From contig CADBWR010000004.1 of NCBI GenBank assembly GCA_902798425.1, positions 1 to 64,000 on the forward strand: a stretch of 64,000 nt of DNA, given 5' to 3'. Below, one piece after another: positions 15,836 through 25,781 of the stretch. The translations under genes were made by a program, and so were the position numbers. Position 1 is the first letter of the stretch, and each line of letters opens with the position of its first letter. The notes beneath the pieces are model-generated. The model was not told where the DNA came from, made no database searches, and saw only the letters and a program-made list of their open reading frames with translations. This DNA is from an uncultured Bacteroidales bacterium (GTDB lineage Bacteria > Bacteroidota > Bacteroidia > Bacteroidales > Bacteroidaceae).

Positions 15836-18800
15836 TTAGAATGTGAGGTTCATACCAAACGTGTAATTACGAGTAAAGGGGTAGCGGCTCGTACCACTTG
15901 CCGTGCGTGGAGCCTCGGGATCCCAGCCATCCTTAATCTTCGTAGTCTCCCACAGGTCTGTACCCGTGAAGTAGATACGTATGCCTTGAAGCACTCGAGT
16001 CTGGCGGACAAGATTCTCTGGCAGCGTATAACCAATGGTAACATTCTTCAGGCGCAGATAGCGTGCATCTTGGGCTGTCAGTGAGTTGGCCTGATAGTTA
16101 TAGTTATTGATGTTTCCATCATTGGTGTACGGATTGTAGTAGTTATCATCACCTGTGTTTGTAGGACTCCAGGTATGACCGATACTTGCCGTCGTTGTAT
16201 TGGTATAATTGGCACGCATAGGCACGGTAAAGTTGTTGATGGTACGATAGACGAAGCGGTTTGCAGCACCCTGGAAGACAACATTCAAGTCTATGCCCTT
16301 CCACGAAGCGCCAAAATTGAATGAGTAACTAATCTCAGGTGCGTCACTGCCCAGATAGATATAGTCTTTCTCGTCCAGTTTGCCATCACCGTTCTCATCG
16401 ACATACATATTGTCACCGACACGAAGGTTTGCTGGCATACCAATACCATTATTCTCATAATATTTCGCCTTGTAGGCTTCCAGCTGCTCCTTATTCTGAA
16501 TCTTGCCAGCATAGCGTAGTCCGAAGATGCTGTTCAGGGCATAGCCTTGGGTCGTCGAACGATAGCCAGAGGTCAATACTGAGGTAGCGCCGTAATCTGT
16601 CAACTCGTTGCGGGCGAAAGTCAGCGTACCACCAACATGATATCGCCAGTCCTTACCTACACGGCCGTTCCATGTCAGCTGTCCTTCCCAACCATAATCC
16701 TTAAACTTTCCCTTATTGGCCGTGGGAGCCTTGTCACCTAAGGTTGCAGGGAACGAGATACTGACGAGCATATTGTCGTTACGTTTTTGGAAATACTCGA
16801 TGGTACCATTCAGGCTACCCATCTTTCCGAAAGTAACACCAAAATCAAGAGCAAGGTTATAGTTCTTGATACGCTCCCAAGAACGACTTGTAGAAGCGAA
16901 GGTACCATTGGTAGAGATATAGCTCAACTTGTCTGCACCAACGTAAGCACCAGCGCTAGAGGTAACGTTATAGAGCTGTACACCATCGTAGTTACCAATA
17001 CCACTCTGGTTACCGACCTCAGCATACGAAGCACGAATCTTCAGGTTTGATAGCCAGTTAACGCGCTTCAGGAACGCCTCCTCATTGATGCGCCAACCGG
17101 CACTAACTCCCCAAAAGAAATCCCACCGATTCTCGGGCAAGAACTTAGAAGAGCCATCATAACGGCCATTGAACTCCAGGAGGTAACGTCCCTTATAGTC
17201 GTAGTTGAAACGTCCGAAGTAAGACATGATACTATTCTGTGAACGATCATTGTCTGATTTAGGAATAGTAATTTCACCAGCACCATTAATCAGTTCCAAG
17301 CCTTCCTGTATCTCCTTAGCTGTTGCGCCAAACTTCTTATAGTCTGTAAACTCATACTGAGCACCCAGCGTAAGGCTGAAGTTATGATCCTTCCAGAACG
17401 TACGACGTGCATTCACATAGCCAGAGAAACTATAGAAGTCTGTACGGTCGTTTACCTGACGATAGCTCGAATTAGCGACTGTTGGTGAGGTCAGCGTTTG
17501 TTTTGTGCCCGTAAAATTATAGAAATTGATCGCATTTGTTGTTATGTCACGCCATTTCTCAGTAGTGGTATATCCCACGTTGGCATTGGCGGTCAGCCAG
17601 TCAGTAATATCATAGGTCAGTGTCTCGCTTATATTGATGCGCGACAGTGAGAAGTTATTGTTACCACCATCAACGACTTTTGCCAATGGTGAGCCCCAAG
17701 TACCCCATCCGTACGGACGACCATCGATAGTTGTCATTGGCAGACCCGGCATTGGATAGGTGTCCGTCAAGGCTGAGGATATTTGGGTGGGTGTAACCTG
17801 TTCCTGGCGTACATAACCGATAACACTCTCTAATCGCAGCTGGTCAGTGAAATGATACTGATCATTGATGCGGAAGGTAAAGCGTTTGTTGTTATTATCG
17901 CCATACTTCAATGTAGAGCCTTCGTAGTTATAACCTAACGAGATGCGATAGTTAGATTTGTCATTACCACCGGAAATGCTCAGATTATGCTCTGTACTCC
18001 AACAAGAGCCAAAGAGGTTGCCCATCCAGTCCGTATCAGCGAAGACGAAGTCTGCCACGTCGGTAAATGCTGCATTACCAAAAGGATTGGCAGATGTGTC
18101 GAGGTCAATATAGCCTCCCTTATAAAGCTGAGCCAACTCAGCATAAGTATACCACACATTACTCTCGTTGCCATCATTACGCAAAGCTGTCTTCACACCT
18201 TCTGCCCATTGGTCAATATTCATCAACTCTGGTTGCAGACCAGGAACCTTGAGTGTAGCAGAACCACCATATTCCACTTTCAACTTACCGCTCTTACCTT
18301 TCTTCGTGGTGATAAGAACCACACCACCTGCAGCACGGCTACCATAGATGGCTGCCGAACCATCCTTGAGGAAGTTGATAGACTCAATGTCGTTAGGATT
18401 TAGGTTGTTCATCTCGTTTACCGATGCCGATACGCCATCAATGATAACCAACGGTTCTGTGCTATTGACTGATACCGAACCACGTAAATTCAGATTCCAG
18501 CCAGCATCACCAGGGGCAGAACTGTTACGGGTTATTATAACACCTGCCACCTGTCCTTGAAGAGCCTCCAACGGACTCTCTATGCTTCCTTTTTGTTCAA
18601 AAGCCTTGGCATCAACCGTTGTTACGGCACCCGTCAGCGACTCTTTCTTTACAGAGCCATAACCCACGACGACAACCTCTTCCAGGAGTGCTGCGTCTTC
18701 CTTCATCTTGACATTGATGGTACTCTTACCTGCTACAGGAACTTTCTGCTCCTGGTAGCCGATGTACGAGAACTTCAGCGTCGCGTTCTTCGACACCTTG

Positions 18801-18994
18801 ATGGAGTAGTTACCATCAAAGTCGGTTACTGCACCACCCGTCTGCTTACCATCAACCATGACGGTCACGCCGATGAGCGGCTCGTTAGTCTGGTCAGTCA
18901 CCGTACCATGCACGGTGATGTCCTGTGCCATCGCCAGGCAGTTGAGCATGAGCCAACAGCCAATAGCCAATAGCCATCTTCTTGTTTGATTCAT
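15836..18994 (-). CDS. SusC/RagA family TonB-dependent transporter
   Basis: A 1052-residue outer-membrane transporter. Signal peptide 1-24, then a carboxypeptidase-regulatory-like domain (about 27-105), then the SusC signature EEVVVVGYGSVKKESLTGAV, plug domain, and a 22-stranded barrel ending in an aromatic residue (MNLTF). It imports oligosaccharides with SusD using TonB energy. The signal peptide region 18943-18975 is translated from tandem words (RRWLLAIGCWLML), which may reflect a small repeat expansion. The ECF sigma gene lies 32 bp upstream, so they are likely one operon; there is no FecR-type anti-sigma gene, and SusC lacks an obvious N-terminal signalling (STN) domain. Confidence 0.95.
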   Translation of the reverse strand: MNQTRRWLLAIGCWLMLNCLAMAQDITVHGTVTDQTNEPLIGVTVMVDGKQTGGAVTDFDGNYSIKVSKNATLKFSYIGYQEQKVPVAGKSTINVKMKEDAALLEEVVVVGYGSVKKESLTGAVTTVDAKAFEQKGSIESPLEALQGQVAGVIITRNSSAPGDAGWNLNLRGSVSVNSTEPLVIIDGVSASVNEMNNLNPNDIESINFLKDGSAAIYGSRAAGGVVLITTKKGKSGKLKVEYGGSATLKVPGLQPELMNIDQWAEGVKTALRNDGNESNVWYTYAELAQLYKGGYIDLDTSANPFGNAAFTDVADFVFADTDWMGNLFGSCWSTEHNLSISGGNDKSNYRISLGYNYEGSTLKYGDNNNKRFTFRINDQYHFTDQLRLESVIGYVRQEQVTPTQISSALTDTYPMPGLPMTTIDGRPYGWGTWGSPLAKVVDGGNNNFSLSRINISETLTYDITDWLTANANVGYTTTEKWRDITTNAINFYNFTGTKQTLTSPTVANSSYRQVNDRTDFYSFSGYVNARRTFWKDHNFSLTLGAQYEFTDYKKFGATAKEIQEGLELINGAGEITIPKSDNDRSQNSIMSYFGRFNYDYKGRYLLEFNGRYDGSSKFLPENRWDFFWGVSAGWRINEEAFLKRVNWLSNLKIRASYAEVGNQSGIGNYDGVQLYNVTSSAGAYVGADKLSYISTNGTFASTSRSWERIKNYNLALDFGVTFGKMGSLNGTIEYFQKRNDNMLVSISFPATLGDKAPTANKGKFKDYGWEGQLTWNGRVGKDWRYHVGGTLTFARNELTDYGATSVLTSGYRSTTQGYALNSIFGLRYAGKIQNKEQLEAYKAKYYENNGIGMPANLRVGDNMYVDENGDGKLDEKDYIYLGSDAPEISYSFNFGASWKGIDLNVVFQGAANRFVYRTINNFTVPMRANYTNTTTASIGHTWSPTNTGDDNYYNPYTNDGNINNYNYQANSLTAQDARYLRLKNVTIGYTLPENLVRQTRVLQGIRIYFTGTDLWETTKIKDGWDPEAPRTASGTSRYPFTRNYTFGMNLTF

Positions 18995-19026
18995 AAGATT
19001 TGTTTTTTGGTTATATAACGTAGAAT

Positions 19027-19545
19027 TTAGAAATTCATTGCCTTGCGGAGCTCGCTGCGCACCATGTTTCTGGTACGATAGATGCGGCTCTCCACAGCAC
19101 GCTTTGACAGTCCCGTCATGAGTACTATCTCGTCGGCAGTCTTTTCTTCAAAGCGCGTCATCTCGTAAATCTTGGCATCCTTCTCCGACATCGTTTTTAC
19201 AACACCTAGTTCAACGTTCAGAATGTCGTTGACCTCAGCATCCGTATTGCTATAGCTCTGCTCCATTCGCCAGAGTGAGTCGTTATGTACCTTATTAATA
19301 AATGCACGATGACGGAGATAGTCCACGCGTTTCTGATAGGCAATCTGAATGACCAGCCCTTTCAACTGGTCCTCAATAATAATATCCAATCCGAGCACTT
19401 TCATAAAGACATCCTGCACCAGATCCTCACACGTATCCTCAGCGATACATGCCTGACGGAAGATAGAGTAGCACTGCTGTCGAACCGTTTGGTAGGTCTT
19501 GCCTATCAACTCTCGATTTGTCTGTTGGATTGTAGTAGGTTCCAT
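19027..19545 (-). CDS. ECF-type sigma-70 family RNA polymerase sigma factor
   Basis: A 172-residue sigma factor. Region 2 includes EDLVQDVFMKVL at about 40-51 and the region 4 helix-turn-helix reads KTADEIVLMTGLSKRAVESR near residues 135-154. It is placed directly ahead of susC. In Bacteroidetes such sigma factors are usually paired with an anti-sigma FecR and a SusC with a signalling domain. Neither is present here, so either its anti-sigma is elsewhere or it is controlled by amount. Its own promoter (TATCTTTG) lies 33-40 bp upstream. Confidence 0.88.
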   Translation of the reverse strand: MEPTTIQQTNRELIGKTYQTVRQQCYSIFRQACIAEDTCEDLVQDVFMKVLGLDIIIEDQLKGLVIQIAYQKRVDYLRHRAFINKVHNDSLWRMEQSYSNTDAEVNDILNVELGVVKTMSEKDAKIYEMTRFEEKTADEIVLMTGLSKRAVESRIYRTRNMVRSELRKAMNF

Positions 19546-19577
19546 ACGCTAATAGTGTTTTAGTCAATTATCTGCTG

Positions 19578-19608
19578 CAAAGATAGAATAAAAAAAAACT
19601 GCAAACAA
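19578..19608 (-). promoter_or_regulatory. Promoter of the sigma-SusCD operon
   Basis: On the minus strand, TTG at 19608-19606, a 20-bp spacer and TATCTTTG at 19585-19578. It is suitably placed for transcription starting about 25 bp before the sigma ATG. Confidence 0.6.
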
Positions 19609-19713
19609 GTTATTCGCTCTTGTTTGCAGCCATATAGTTTAGCAGTCAGTCCAAATATATCAACTTGCTAATTATCAGCAGTTTACATTTTAGTCCACCT
19701 AATTTAGCTGTAC

Positions 19714-22587
19714 TTAGATACCTCTTTTCTTTAGATATTCTGCAGGAGTCACGCCCTCCACTTTACGGAATGTAGAGAAGAAATTCGACTTCTTGAAACC
19801 ACACTGTTCCGACAGTGCGGTGATAGTGAATCGCTTGTATTCTCCAGCATCTATGAGACGCTTGAACTCCTCCAAACGGTAGCGGTTGATAAACTCGTAG
19901 TAGTTCTCTTTGAGATACAGATTGAACACCTGCGAGAGCTTGGGGGCAGAGAGGTGTAGCACGTCAGCCAGGTCTTTCATTTTCAGGTCGGCATTGGTAT
20001 AGACCCGCTCACGCTCCAGGTACTCCTTCATACGCTTGACAATTTCAGCACATTCGTCTTCGTCAACCTTCACCTTTTGGTATTTCTGTAAGGAGTCGAT
20101 ACTCCCTGACTCCTGAAGGGCATCAGCAAATTCTTCACTCTTCACCCTTAACGCTTCGCTTTCTATGAGCGCGTCTTCTATCTCATTGCGTTCTCTCAGC
20201 AGCACCTTGGTATTCTTACGCAAGTGCCACCACAGCCACAAAGCCACCGCAGCCATAAAAAGCAATAACAGTTCCACAAAGGACCATACCGATGGCACCA
20301 CAATAACCTTGTAGTCTGTCTCTGTACCCTTCACACCAGCCATACGGATGGTTAGAACGTGATGTCCCATGAGCAAGCGTCGCACATTGATAGGCTGGCT
20401 ACTGTCCACCAACAGCCATTTGCCACCATCTACCCGATATTCATACAGACGTCCCTGCTGATTGGCATAGTCCAACAACACCGGTTCGGCTTGCAACACC
20501 TGCGAGGTGAAATGCCAAGACAGCCGTATCTGGCCTGTCTCCATCACTCTGCTCATCTCCGAAATATCAAGCAGGTCGCTACCCACACGGATATTGTAGA
20601 GCGACACATGATAGTCATACTGGTCTATCCACCTTCTCAACGACTCACGGGTAGCATAGAACAGACCCTGCGAGGTAGCTATCCATAGCGTAGAGTCTCC
20701 ATCCAAACGGAGTTCACTAATCTGGTCGCCCAGCAGTCCCTCGCCGTCGCCCATCTGAATCAGGTTGCTGCCTTCATAGTCCACCTCTAACAGTCCTCGC
20801 TCAGAGGCCAGCCACAATCGCCCTTGATGGTCATCGACCATACCGCGGCACCAACGGTCTACCAAGCTGACAGGCAACTTCAGTTCACCAAACCGCTCCA
20901 TCTTGCGGGTAGTATAGAAGAGCTGAGGACCATTGCGCATATATACAAGTCCGTCATGGCCTGCAAAGCCTCGCATATAGGGTTCTTGATGGAAGAAGCC
21001 TTTAGGAAAGTCTGTCTCGACTATTTCCTGACTGACAGCACTATAGAGCGACATACCCTTGGCACCCGTCAGCCAGCCGTTGCCATCGGCATCGAACGTG
21101 ATACTGATTATAATACCACCCGTAATGTGCGAGTTCTGCTCCGTGAGCTGGCGGTAGCTGCCATCGCCCTTGACGATGAATAAGCCATCGGTACAACCAA
21201 TCCACAATGCACTGTCAGGAGCCACCTTGATATCGCTAACACCTGTCTCATCCATTAATGGTATGGGAAGATTGCTCAGGGTAAGTGTCTGGGGATTGAG
21301 TACACGAACGCCGCCATCGAACATACCTATTATATATTGTCCTCGCCACCAGACGATATTGTTCACAATATGCCCCCCCAACTCCGCCGGTGAAAAGAAA
21401 CGGTGCAGATGGTTCTTACCGTCCGTCATCCATAGTCCGTTCTGCAGTCCGAAGAGGCTTTGGTCACCATGAACCAGAAAACTGCGGACATTCAGTCCTA
21501 AGGTAGAGAAGCCATCGGGACTGTAAGGTTGGAACAACCCGCTGTTGTGTGGACTATAGAGCAGTCCGTGGCGTACTGTTCCCAGCCAGTTTATACCGTT
21601 TCTGTCGCGATAGAAGTTGTAGAGTGCATTGGTGGGCAGGTGGTGCATACCCTCGCCATCCATGGAGAAACGTTCCCTGACCGTCACCCTGCCGTCCTCA
21701 GTAGCCAACAGCCAAGCGCCAGTGCCGTCGGTAGCGACAGCTATCAGTCCCTCATGGGTTCTCCTGACGCTGGTAACAATTTTGCCGACCTCATCCAGAT
21801 GGCGGGCCTGCCGACTTTGAGGGTCATATACAAACAGACCGTTGTTGCGAGTGCCTATGAAGAAGCGCCCCTTGACAATGTCAAACATACTGAGGGCAAA
21901 CTTGCCACCAAAAGGGGTAGCCAAATCGTGAGTGTCGATGCGTTTCGTTTGTGGATGGTAGCTATACAGTTTGTAACGTCCTAAGAACCAGACGATGCCA
22001 TGCTCGTCCCTCACATAGTGGCGTGCCACATTGTCCAGTCCCTTACGACTGGGACCCATATCCTGATGGTTCAGTTGCCGGCCATCATAGAACAGGAAGC
22101 CTTGCTCGCTGGCAATATATATAGTATCGCCTACTGCCAGCAACTCGTTAGGATGTTCCACCTCAGGGAAGACACGTTGGAAGCGTCCTGTCTTGGATGT
22201 CAACTGATACAGTCCTCCCTCAGTAGCGGCAAAGACCCCCTGGCTGCGCGTCTCGCAGAGTCCTGTCACCTCCAGTGTTCTGCCCTTCTCGTTCTGGATG
22301 TGAAGCGTCATCAGATTTCTGCCGTCGAACACATTGACGCCACCAGTGGTGGCTATCCACGTATAGCCTTTATGATCGGTTATTACATCGTGCACGCTTT
22401 CGCCAGCCAAACCGTCGCGGATGGTCAATTGTTGAAGCATTGGCTGTTCCAAACTGCCGGCAGCACTGACAGATAGCGTGACAGCCGTTACCAGCAAGAG
22501 GAGCCAGAGGCGTATGCGCTCTACTGCATCTGCCAATTCGACACGTTTCAGCGTAGCATTATCCTTATTTGTAATAGACCAACTCAT
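19714..22587 (-). CDS. HTCS-like membrane regulator: two beta-propellers, Y_Y_Y, TM and AraC HTH, without kinase or receiver
   Basis: A 957-residue sensor-regulator. An N-terminal membrane or signal helix (about 28-45) precedes periplasmic propeller repeats of the Reg_prop type (GLAGESVHDVITDHKG, WIATTGGVNVFDG and many like them) to about residue 680. A Y_Y_Y-type domain (YEYRVDGGKWLLVDSS) follows, then one transmembrane helix (about 772-795), a charged linker, and a C-terminal AraC-type DNA-binding domain (about 860-957, two HTH units with FKKSNFFSTFRKVEGVTPAEYL). Classical hybrid two-component PUL regulators have histidine kinase, ATPase and receiver domains between the membrane helix and the HTH; here they are absent and the linker is only about 65 residues. 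It may therefore act as a one-component membrane regulator. Part of the linker (SEALRVKSEEFA) is translated from a short-word repeat. It probably controls the adjacent PUL. Confidence 0.85.
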   Translation of the reverse strand: MSWSITNKDNATLKRVELADAVERIRLWLLLLVTAVTLSVSAAGSLEQPMLQQLTIRDGLAGESVHDVITDHKGYTWIATTGGVNVFDGRNLMTLHIQNEKGRTLEVTGLCETRSQGVFAATEGGLYQLTSKTGRFQRVFPEVEHPNELLAVGDTIYIASEQGFLFYDGRQLNHQDMGPSRKGLDNVARHYVRDEHGIVWFLGRYKLYSYHPQTKRIDTHDLATPFGGKFALSMFDIVKGRFFIGTRNNGLFVYDPQSRQARHLDEVGKIVTSVRRTHEGLIAVATDGTGAWLLATEDGRVTVRERFSMDGEGMHHLPTNALYNFYRDRNGINWLGTVRHGLLYSPHNSGLFQPYSPDGFSTLGLNVRSFLVHGDQSLFGLQNGLWMTDGKNHLHRFFSPAELGGHIVNNIVWWRGQYIIGMFDGGVRVLNPQTLTLSNLPIPLMDETGVSDIKVAPDSALWIGCTDGLFIVKGDGSYRQLTEQNSHITGGIIISITFDADGNGWLTGAKGMSLYSAVSQEIVETDFPKGFFHQEPYMRGFAGHDGLVYMRNGPQLFYTTRKMERFGELKLPVSLVDRWCRGMVDDHQGRLWLASERGLLEVDYEGSNLIQMGDGEGLLGDQISELRLDGDSTLWIATSQGLFYATRESLRRWIDQYDYHVSLYNIRVGSDLLDISEMSRVMETGQIRLSWHFTSQVLQAEPVLLDYANQQGRLYEYRVDGGKWLLVDSSQPINVRRLLMGHHVLTIRMAGVKGTETDYKVIVVPSVWSFVELLLLFMAAVALWLWWHLRKNTKVLLRERNEIEDALIESEALRVKSEEFADALQESGSIDSLQKYQKVKVDEDECAEIVKRMKEYLERERVYTNADLKMKDLADVLHLSAPKLSQVFNLYLKENYYEFINRYRLEEFKRLIDAGEYKRFTITALSEQCGFKKSNFFSTFRKVEGVTPAEYLKKRGI

Positions 22588-22617
22588 CCGTTGTTAGTAG
22601 GTTGTTATAAGACACGG

Positions 22618-22649
22618 CAAAGATACAACAAAAAAATCAATTTCACAAA
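22618..22649 (-). promoter_or_regulatory. Promoter of the membrane regulator gene
   Basis: On the minus strand TTTG at 22649-22646, 20 bp, TATCTTTG at 22625-22618. A second TACCTTTG box lies at 22657-22650, so two overlapping promoters are possible. Confidence 0.55.
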
Positions 22650-22661
22650 CAAAGGTACAAC

Positions 22662-22695
22662 AAAAAAGCGGTTCCTTCACAAGAACCGCTTTTTT
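22662..22695. terminator. Bidirectional terminator between MFS gene and regulator gene
   Basis: A 7-bp perfect GC-rich stem (22668-22674 with 22683-22689), 8-nt loop, flanked by six A and six T. It can stop transcription from either side and ends the carbohydrate operon that contains the MFS transporter gene. Confidence 0.8.
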
Positions 22696-22831
22696 ACCTT
22701 TAAAAAAACTAACTAAAAACGTACTAACTAACTTATACAAACTAACTTTATCAACTATTCTTGAATCACAATACACTTATGAAAAAACCACTTACAACTG
22801 TAATACGGATAGCCAACGGCACTTACGCAGA

Positions 22832-24010
22832 CTATGCCGTCTTTATCTCCATAAAGGCACACCAGGTCAGGTAGCCAGCGCAGAGCAACAGCACGCAGAT
22901 GCCTGCCGTAATAGTGTCTGCAACATCGGTGGCAAGACCTATCAGCGGTGTCGCAGCACCACCGCCAGCCACAGCGGTAATCATCAGACCGCTAATCAGG
23001 TTGGCCTTAGATGGCTTAGCCTTGACAGCCATTGAGTAGATGATGGGGAAGATACACGAGCAGAGGAAGCCAATGGCTCCAATCTGCGCCAATGCCCACA
23101 TCTCAGGCAGTTGGACGAAAGCCAGCGAGAGTATAACGATAATGCATGCGACGATATTGATGCGGAAGTAGGTCTTTTCCGCTATCTTCGTCATCAACAA
23201 CACACCGAAAAAGGCGCCAATGGTGCGGTAGATAAAGTACACCTGTGGGGCAATGCCAGCTGCTTTCAGCGTCCATCCATAACGGTTAATCATTATTTTC
23301 GAAGAGACGAAGTTCGTACCCACATCAATGGCGACGGCAAAGAAGATGCCAAAGAAGAGCAGCAGGATGGTGGGGTCTTTCAGCAGGGCGAAGGTGGCGC
23401 CAATGGTATCCGATGATGTATTGTCGGGAATGGTGGTTTCGTGGGGGATGGGCGACACGATGAGCCAAAGAGCAGAGAGCAGCGTAATGGCCCCCAGCAC
23501 AGGAAATGCCAAATACCACCGCTGAGCATCGCCGCCACCCAGCACATTGACGGCAAAGAGCAGAATAAAGGGACCACAGAAGGAGGATACGGCTTTTACA
23601 ACCTGTCCTGCCGTCAGCGAACTGGTCAGCATCTTCTCGTCAGAAACCACATTCTTGATAAGCGGATTCTCAGAGACCTGCAGGATGGCGTTGCCTATGC
23701 CCAGGGCGGCATAGCCCATCAGACAAGCCCAGCTGGTGCCCATCAGAGGTATCACCATTCCCACAATGGTTACCGCCATACCCAAAAGAACCGTATTCTT
23801 TCGTCCCCACTTGTTCATCTTAACACCTATAGGAACGCTAAAGAAAAGGAACCACACAAAGACCATCGACGGTAGCAAGCCCGCCATGGTCTGACTCCAA
23901 CCAAAAGCCTCGCGGGCATAGTCACTCGATATTCCCACGATGTCACAGAAGCCCATCACGAAAAACGAGAAGAGCACTGCCCCGATATTTGACAATTGTT
24001 TTGCCTTCAT
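22832..24010 (-). CDS. MFS sugar transporter, FucP-like
   Basis: A 392-residue, 12-helix permease. The start KQLSNIGAVLFSFFVMGFCD, the RWGRKN-type loop motif (NKWGRKNTVLLGM, near residue 65) and the NPLIKNVV segment place it in the major facilitator superfamily, near the fucose/glucose/sugar acid branch common in Bacteroidetes PULs. It would carry the released monosaccharides or disaccharides across the inner membrane. It is the last gene of the minus-strand enzyme cluster, 43 bp after the GH127-like gene. The exact sugar cannot be read. Confidence 0.82.
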   Translation of the reverse strand: MKAKQLSNIGAVLFSFFVMGFCDIVGISSDYAREAFGWSQTMAGLLPSMVFVWFLFFSVPIGVKMNKWGRKNTVLLGMAVTIVGMVIPLMGTSWACLMGYAALGIGNAILQVSENPLIKNVVSDEKMLTSSLTAGQVVKAVSSFCGPFILLFAVNVLGGGDAQRWYLAFPVLGAITLLSALWLIVSPIPHETTIPDNTSSDTIGATFALLKDPTILLLFFGIFFAVAIDVGTNFVSSKIMINRYGWTLKAAGIAPQVYFIYRTIGAFFGVLLMTKIAEKTYFRINIVACIIVILSLAFVQLPEMWALAQIGAIGFLCSCIFPIIYSMAVKAKPSKANLISGLMITAVAGGGAATPLIGLATDVADTITAGICVLLLCAGYLTWCAFMEIKTA

Positions 24011-24053
24011 ATACGCATTTTTTCTATAAATACGAATATGAAGGCCTTCTTAC

Positions 24054-25781
24054 TTATTTTTTCCAGTAGACAACATAGCGGCAATGCTGCATGTTGTAGA
24101 ACGGTTCAAGGGGCAGCGAACCGAGGGGGACATCAGGATAGCTGCCGTAATCGAAGGTATAGTAGTCGTTATACTTCAACGGATTGCTGAAGGGGTGTTC
24201 TACCGCTTCCAGTCGACCACCCATTACGATAGGGCCCTTCAGTAAGGCGACACGCGAAGGGTCGTCCTTGGTGGCTTCTTCGTGCAAGGGCATACCCCAT
24301 TCTATCTCAACACGCATGGTGTTCTTGACCAATACATAACCGTCCTTTCCTGCTTTCACCTTTTTGCCATTCACATTCATATACGTTGCCCAGTAAGGAT
24401 AACGGACCTTCAATGATAAACCTCCCTCTGCCCCTCCAAGGGGAGGGGTGACAGTAATCATGGTCTTATTTGATGCGGGGAACGATGTGATTTGACGGAC
24501 AATCGTACCATTCCAATTCAGTTCCGAAGGAATGAAAAGATTCACATAGAGCTCGTTGTCGGTATGGAAGTAGATGCTCGACTGGTATTTTGCATGGCTT
24601 TCAAAGCCAGAACCCACGCAGCACCAGAAGGAGGAGTCGCGCGTAGAATAGAGGCGATAGCCACCCGTCATCAAAGGAGTGAAGTAGCAGACCATCGACG
24701 TCAACGTATCCTGTTGTCCCAAGATGTGGTTGTAGAGCGCCCGTTCGTAATAATCGGCAATCTTGCTGTCGGGCTCGTAGCAGAAGAGGCGATCGGCAAG
24801 TTTCAGTAGGTTATAAGTACAGCAGTTCTCGCCATCGTAGCCCGTGAGATGTTTGCTTTGTTTCTCAGGTTTGAAGAGATGCTCCTTATCCGAAACCTCA
24901 CCGGTCACAAAAGCATGGTCGTTGACCAGCGTATTAAATAATAAAGAAGCTGCAGCCCTGCTAGACTCGTCGCCAAAAAGTTCGTAATTCTTACACTCGC
25001 CAAGGAGTTTAGGAATAAAGGTATTGGCATGATTAGTACCTAAATCTTTATTACCTTGCTTCAGCGGGTCTATCTTGTCATTGTGATAGAAGAAGCGGGC
25101 TACCCATAGATACTTTTCATCCTTGGTGATGGCGTACAGATTGTACATCGCTTCATTGAAACCGCCAAACTCGTTGCGGAGCATGCGCCGACGCATTGCC
25201 TCATCAAGGGGCTTTAACTTATTGTAAGCCCAATCGCCCAAGCCTTTCGCTACCGTCAGCGCTGTTTCGTTGCCACACATCGTGTATTGGTCAATGAGTC
25301 CCTGCAGAATCTTATGCAGCGTATAGAATGGTGCCCACACACTTTTACCCTGGATATTGCGGTCTATCAGTCCCTCACCAAAGGCAGAAAGATACCCCGT
25401 GCCATACTGACGCTGTACCTCTGCCAGTCCTTGAACGATGGAGTCAGCCTTTTCGTTCATCTGCAAATAGGCCATAGCCGACAACAGATGGCCAGTAGTG
25501 TGGCCGCGCAAGTCACAGTCCATCGACTCCCAGCCCCCCAGATGCTGCATTGTCATATATCCACCTTCTTTACTGGTGTACACACCTGCCGTATTACGGA
25601 ACGAGTGGAGCAGTGAGTTGACGGGGACAGAGGCTATCCATGCCGAGTCACGCTGCATGTTGCGCTGGAAGCGGGATGGCAACAAGCGTACATCCTTCAA
25701 AGCAAACGGCTGACAAACCAGCTGCGCTGAGGCAGACAGCATCGAGAGACAAAAAGGGACAAAGAGAAGATAACGTTTCAT
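24054..25781 (-). CDS. GH127/GH146-like beta-L-arabinofuranosidase family protein
   Basis: A 575-residue secreted enzyme (signal peptide 1-19). The family signatures are the DCDLRGHTTGHLLSAMA motif near residue 90, KSVWAPFYTLHKILQGLIDQ, and the paired cysteines in the metal-site region (GENCCTYNLLKLADRL near residue 320 and WCCVGSGFESHAKY near 390). It would cleave beta-L-arabinofuranose or a similar sugar from side chains in the periplasm. A palindromic element (24431-24448) lies in frame and adds TPPLGGAEGG near residue 446; family members need not have it. The start overlaps the esterase stop by 4 bp (ATGA), indicating coupled translation. It is somewhat shorter than GH146 enzymes, so GH127 is preferred. 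Confidence 0.78.
   Translation of the reverse strand: MKRYLLFVPFCLSMLSASAQLVCQPFALKDVRLLPSRFQRNMQRDSAWIASVPVNSLLHSFRNTAGVYTSKEGGYMTMQHLGGWESMDCDLRGHTTGHLLSAMAYLQMNEKADSIVQGLAEVQRQYGTGYLSAFGEGLIDRNIQGKSVWAPFYTLHKILQGLIDQYTMCGNETALTVAKGLGDWAYNKLKPLDEAMRRRMLRNEFGGFNEAMYNLYAITKDEKYLWVARFFYHNDKIDPLKQGNKDLGTNHANTFIPKLLGECKNYELFGDESSRAAASLLFNTLVNDHAFVTGEVSDKEHLFKPEKQSKHLTGYDGENCCTYNLLKLADRLFCYEPDSKIADYYERALYNHILGQQDTLTSMVCYFTPLMTGGYRLYSTRDSSFWCCVGSGFESHAKYQSSIYFHTDNELYVNLFIPSELNWNGTIVRQITSFPASNKTMITVTPPLGGAEGGLSLKVRYPYWATYMNVNGKKVKAGKDGYVLVKNTMRVEIEWGMPLHEEATKDDPSRVALLKGPIVMGGRLEAVEHPFSNPLKYNDYYTFDYGSYPDVPLGSLPLEPFYNMQHCRYVVYWKK
24431..24448. repeat. Palindromic element inside the GH127-like gene
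   Basis: CCCCTCC and GGAGGGG arms separated by 4 bp. The element is in frame and encodes PPLGGAEGG. It resembles the CCTCCCC/GGGGAGG elements at 36499, 40499 and 44621. Confidence 0.6.

Noticed and set aside
22594-22776. 60-codon minus-strand frame over the terminator
   Set aside because: It contains the terminator hairpin and promoter, and low-complexity sequence.
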